From positions 1 through 6,860 of the forward strand of contig JAQBYK010000063.1 in NCBI GenBank assembly GCA_027622635.1: 6,860 nucleotides of DNA, written 5' to 3'. Positions 6,285 to 6,860 of this stretch are shown here, piece by piece (within the stretch, counting starts at the first letter, position 1; the number at the start of each line of letters is the position of its first letter). A program made the position numbers and the translations under genes. The DNA comes from a bacterium (GTDB taxonomy: Bacteria; Patescibacteriota; Gracilibacteria; UBA1369; LOWO2-01-FULL-3). The notes below the pieces were generated by a model. The model did no database searches. It was not told the DNA's origin and was given only the letters and a program-made list of their open reading frames with translations.

Positions 6285-6314
6285 AATGTTTGTAGGTTAA
6301 TTAACTAAGATCTA

Positions 6315-6343
6315 AACCTATCGTCATTTTGTGTATATGTCAA
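6315..6343 (-). promoter_or_regulatory. Candidate promoter of the gapdh gene
   Basis: On the minus strand, a perfect TTGACA (6343-6338) is followed after 17 bases by TAGGTT (6320-6315), which keeps the three most important -10 positions (T1, A2, T6). Transcription would start near 6308, giving a leader of about 24 bases. The -35 overlaps the terminal inverted repeat of the neighbouring IS remnant, so the promoter may be an IS-host hybrid. Confidence 0.5.
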
Positions 6344-6352
6344 AAATTTAGG
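6341..6352 (+). repeat. Putative IS terminal inverted repeat (gapdh-proximal)
   Basis: CAAAAATTTAGG matches the reverse complement of 6792-6803 at 11 of 12 bases. It lies 2 bases beyond the stop of the transposase remnant, as expected for an IS end. It overlaps the TTGACA of the candidate gapdh promoter. Confidence 0.4.
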
Positions 6353-6354
6353 CT

Positions 6355-6747
6355 CTATTGAAAGAGCGTCGAATATTGAGGAAAGTGGTGATTTTTTGTA
6401 ATCCATTGAGACGAGTGGCTCCGCCTTTCCCGGATCAATCTATTCCTCTTCAAAATCTTGTATACACCTGTTACAGAGACATGAATTGGGTACCTGTCCT
6501 TCAACTCAAACCAGATATATTCAGCACCTCTCTTTGTTCTTTTCCTGATTTTTAAGATCAGTTTGATTGTTTCTTCTGAAAATCCCCGGGGATTTTTAAT
6601 AGAAAACACTTCTACTAATGCCGTAATTCGGCATACAAAAGACACATTCTTATGTTTCTTGTATTCTTTGAACCACTGCCAGCGTATCTTCGCTAGCTGT
6701 TTTTCTTTCACTTCTGCCTTTATTTTGTTAATTTCTGCTTGGGACAT
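6355..6747 (-). pseudogene. Truncated, internally deleted IS transposase (HTH part only)
   Basis: The 130-codon frame keeps only the N-terminal DNA-binding half of a DDE transposase. Residues 1-40 are a charged helix leading into the first HTH (KNVSFVCR). The second half of that HTH is out of frame: on the minus strand at 6628-6599 another frame reads NYGISRSVFY, the usual continuation, followed at once by TAA. One missing base near 6627 explains the shift. The original frame resumes at NPRGFSEETIKLILKIRKR (52-70), so the usual linker of roughly 20-25 residues is gone and the frame has been restored. A second homeodomain-like HTH (about 55-108) is intact through RNRLIRERR, after which the sequence becomes unrelated and stops at 130. 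The rve/DDE catalytic domain is entirely absent. IS481 or a related family is the best guess. No protein function is expected. Confidence 0.8.
6579..6596. repeat. Perfect 18-bp palindrome at the transposase deletion scar
   Basis: AAAATCCCC followed directly by its exact reverse complement GGGGATTTT. It lies within the transposase pseudogene, exactly where the displaced NYGISRSVFY frame ends and the restored NPRGFSEE frame begins. It may mark or have helped cause the deletion; a site for a regulator is possible but unsupported. Confidence 0.7.
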
Positions 6748-6791
6748 CGTGTTTTTGGTTATTTATAAGCCATTTAACCTTACCACGGTGT

Positions 6792-6803
6792 CCTAAATGT
6801 TTG
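6792..6803 (-). repeat. Putative IS terminal inverted repeat (distal)
   Basis: CCTAAATGTTTG is the inverted partner of 6341-6352 with one mismatch. It lies 44 bases upstream of the transposase ATG, a normal distance for an IS left end. Beyond it (6804-6860) I see no convincing gene or site. Confidence 0.4.
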
Positions 6804-6860
6804 TGTACTGTATATATGGAACCGCACAGCGCCTTGACCGAACAAATAGAACGTGGTATA

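Larger units (their letters stand above)
6341..6803 (-). mobile_element. Decayed insertion sequence remnant (probably IS481/IS3-like)
   Basis: A transposase fragment is flanked by short imperfect inverted repeats: CAAAAATTTAGG at 6341-6352 and CCTAAATGTTTG at 6792-6803 (11 of 12 complementary). The span of about 460 bases is far below a complete element of this type (about 1 kb or more), because the catalytic half of the transposase is missing. The element should be immobile unless a transposase in trans recognises its ends. True boundaries are uncertain: no convincing target duplication is seen, although TGTATAT occurs outside both repeats (6332-6338 and 6809-6815). Confidence 0.55.

Noticed and set aside
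6305..6406. A 33-codon minus-strand frame just upstream of the gapdh gene, running through the end of the IS remnant
   Set aside because: It has no Shine-Dalgarno, no recognisable motif, overlaps the transposase remnant in another frame, and spans the candidate gapdh promoter. It is better explained as chance within IS debris.
6816..6860. A plus-strand ATG followed by 15 open codons to the right edge (MEPHSALTEQIERGI)
   Set aside because: It is too short to judge, has no ribosome-binding site or promoter, and lies at the edge of the IS remnant. It could be the start of a real gene but cannot be supported from this window.

Overview
The window reads as a bacterial chromosome segment, AT-rich by eye, most likely from a Candidate Phyla Radiation (Patescibacteria) genome. 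That placement is an inference. It rests on a very short HrcA (239 residues against about 340 usually), compact gene spacing, a chaperone cluster without dnaJ, and almost no recognisable Shine-Dalgarno sequences. No 16S or other lineage marker is present, so the phylum is not proven.

Left block (about 1-1310, + strand): an intact tyrosine recombinase of XerC/XerD/XerA size with all six catalytic residues is followed, after an 80-base gap, by a 107-residue protein ending in a ribbon-helix-helix DNA-binding domain. The gap holds a possible sigma70 promoter whose -10 lies inside an imperfect 20-bp palindrome. This could be an operator for the RHH protein or a recombinase site.

Centre block (about 1311-5213, - strand): a HrcA/CIRCE-controlled heat-shock cluster in the order hrcA, grpE, a small membrane-anchored protein of unknown function, and dnaK, ending in an intrinsic terminator that faces the RHH gene. 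Two CIRCE operators, one before hrcA and one before dnaK, sit in exactly the same register on two well-formed sigma70 promoters, with the -10 box filling the CIRCE spacer. HrcA should therefore repress both its own operon and dnaK. GrpE is the nucleotide-exchange factor for DnaK. DnaJ must be encoded elsewhere if the organism has it.

Right block (about 5217-6860, - strand): a complete glyceraldehyde-3-phosphate dehydrogenase gene lies directly upstream of the hrcA promoter with no terminator between them. Upstream of it is a decayed insertion sequence: a transposase remnant with a frame disruption, an internal deletion marked by a perfect 18-bp palindrome, and no DDE catalytic domain, flanked by short imperfect inverted repeats. 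The repeat next to the gapdh gene overlaps a perfect TTGACA, so the element's end may supply the -35 box of the glycolytic gene.

I found no CRISPR array, tRNA or rRNA. Most of the window is conserved housekeeping sequence. The least explained parts are the membrane protein inside the chaperone cluster, the recombinase-RHH pair with its palindromic leader, and the IS remnant abutting the gapdh promoter.
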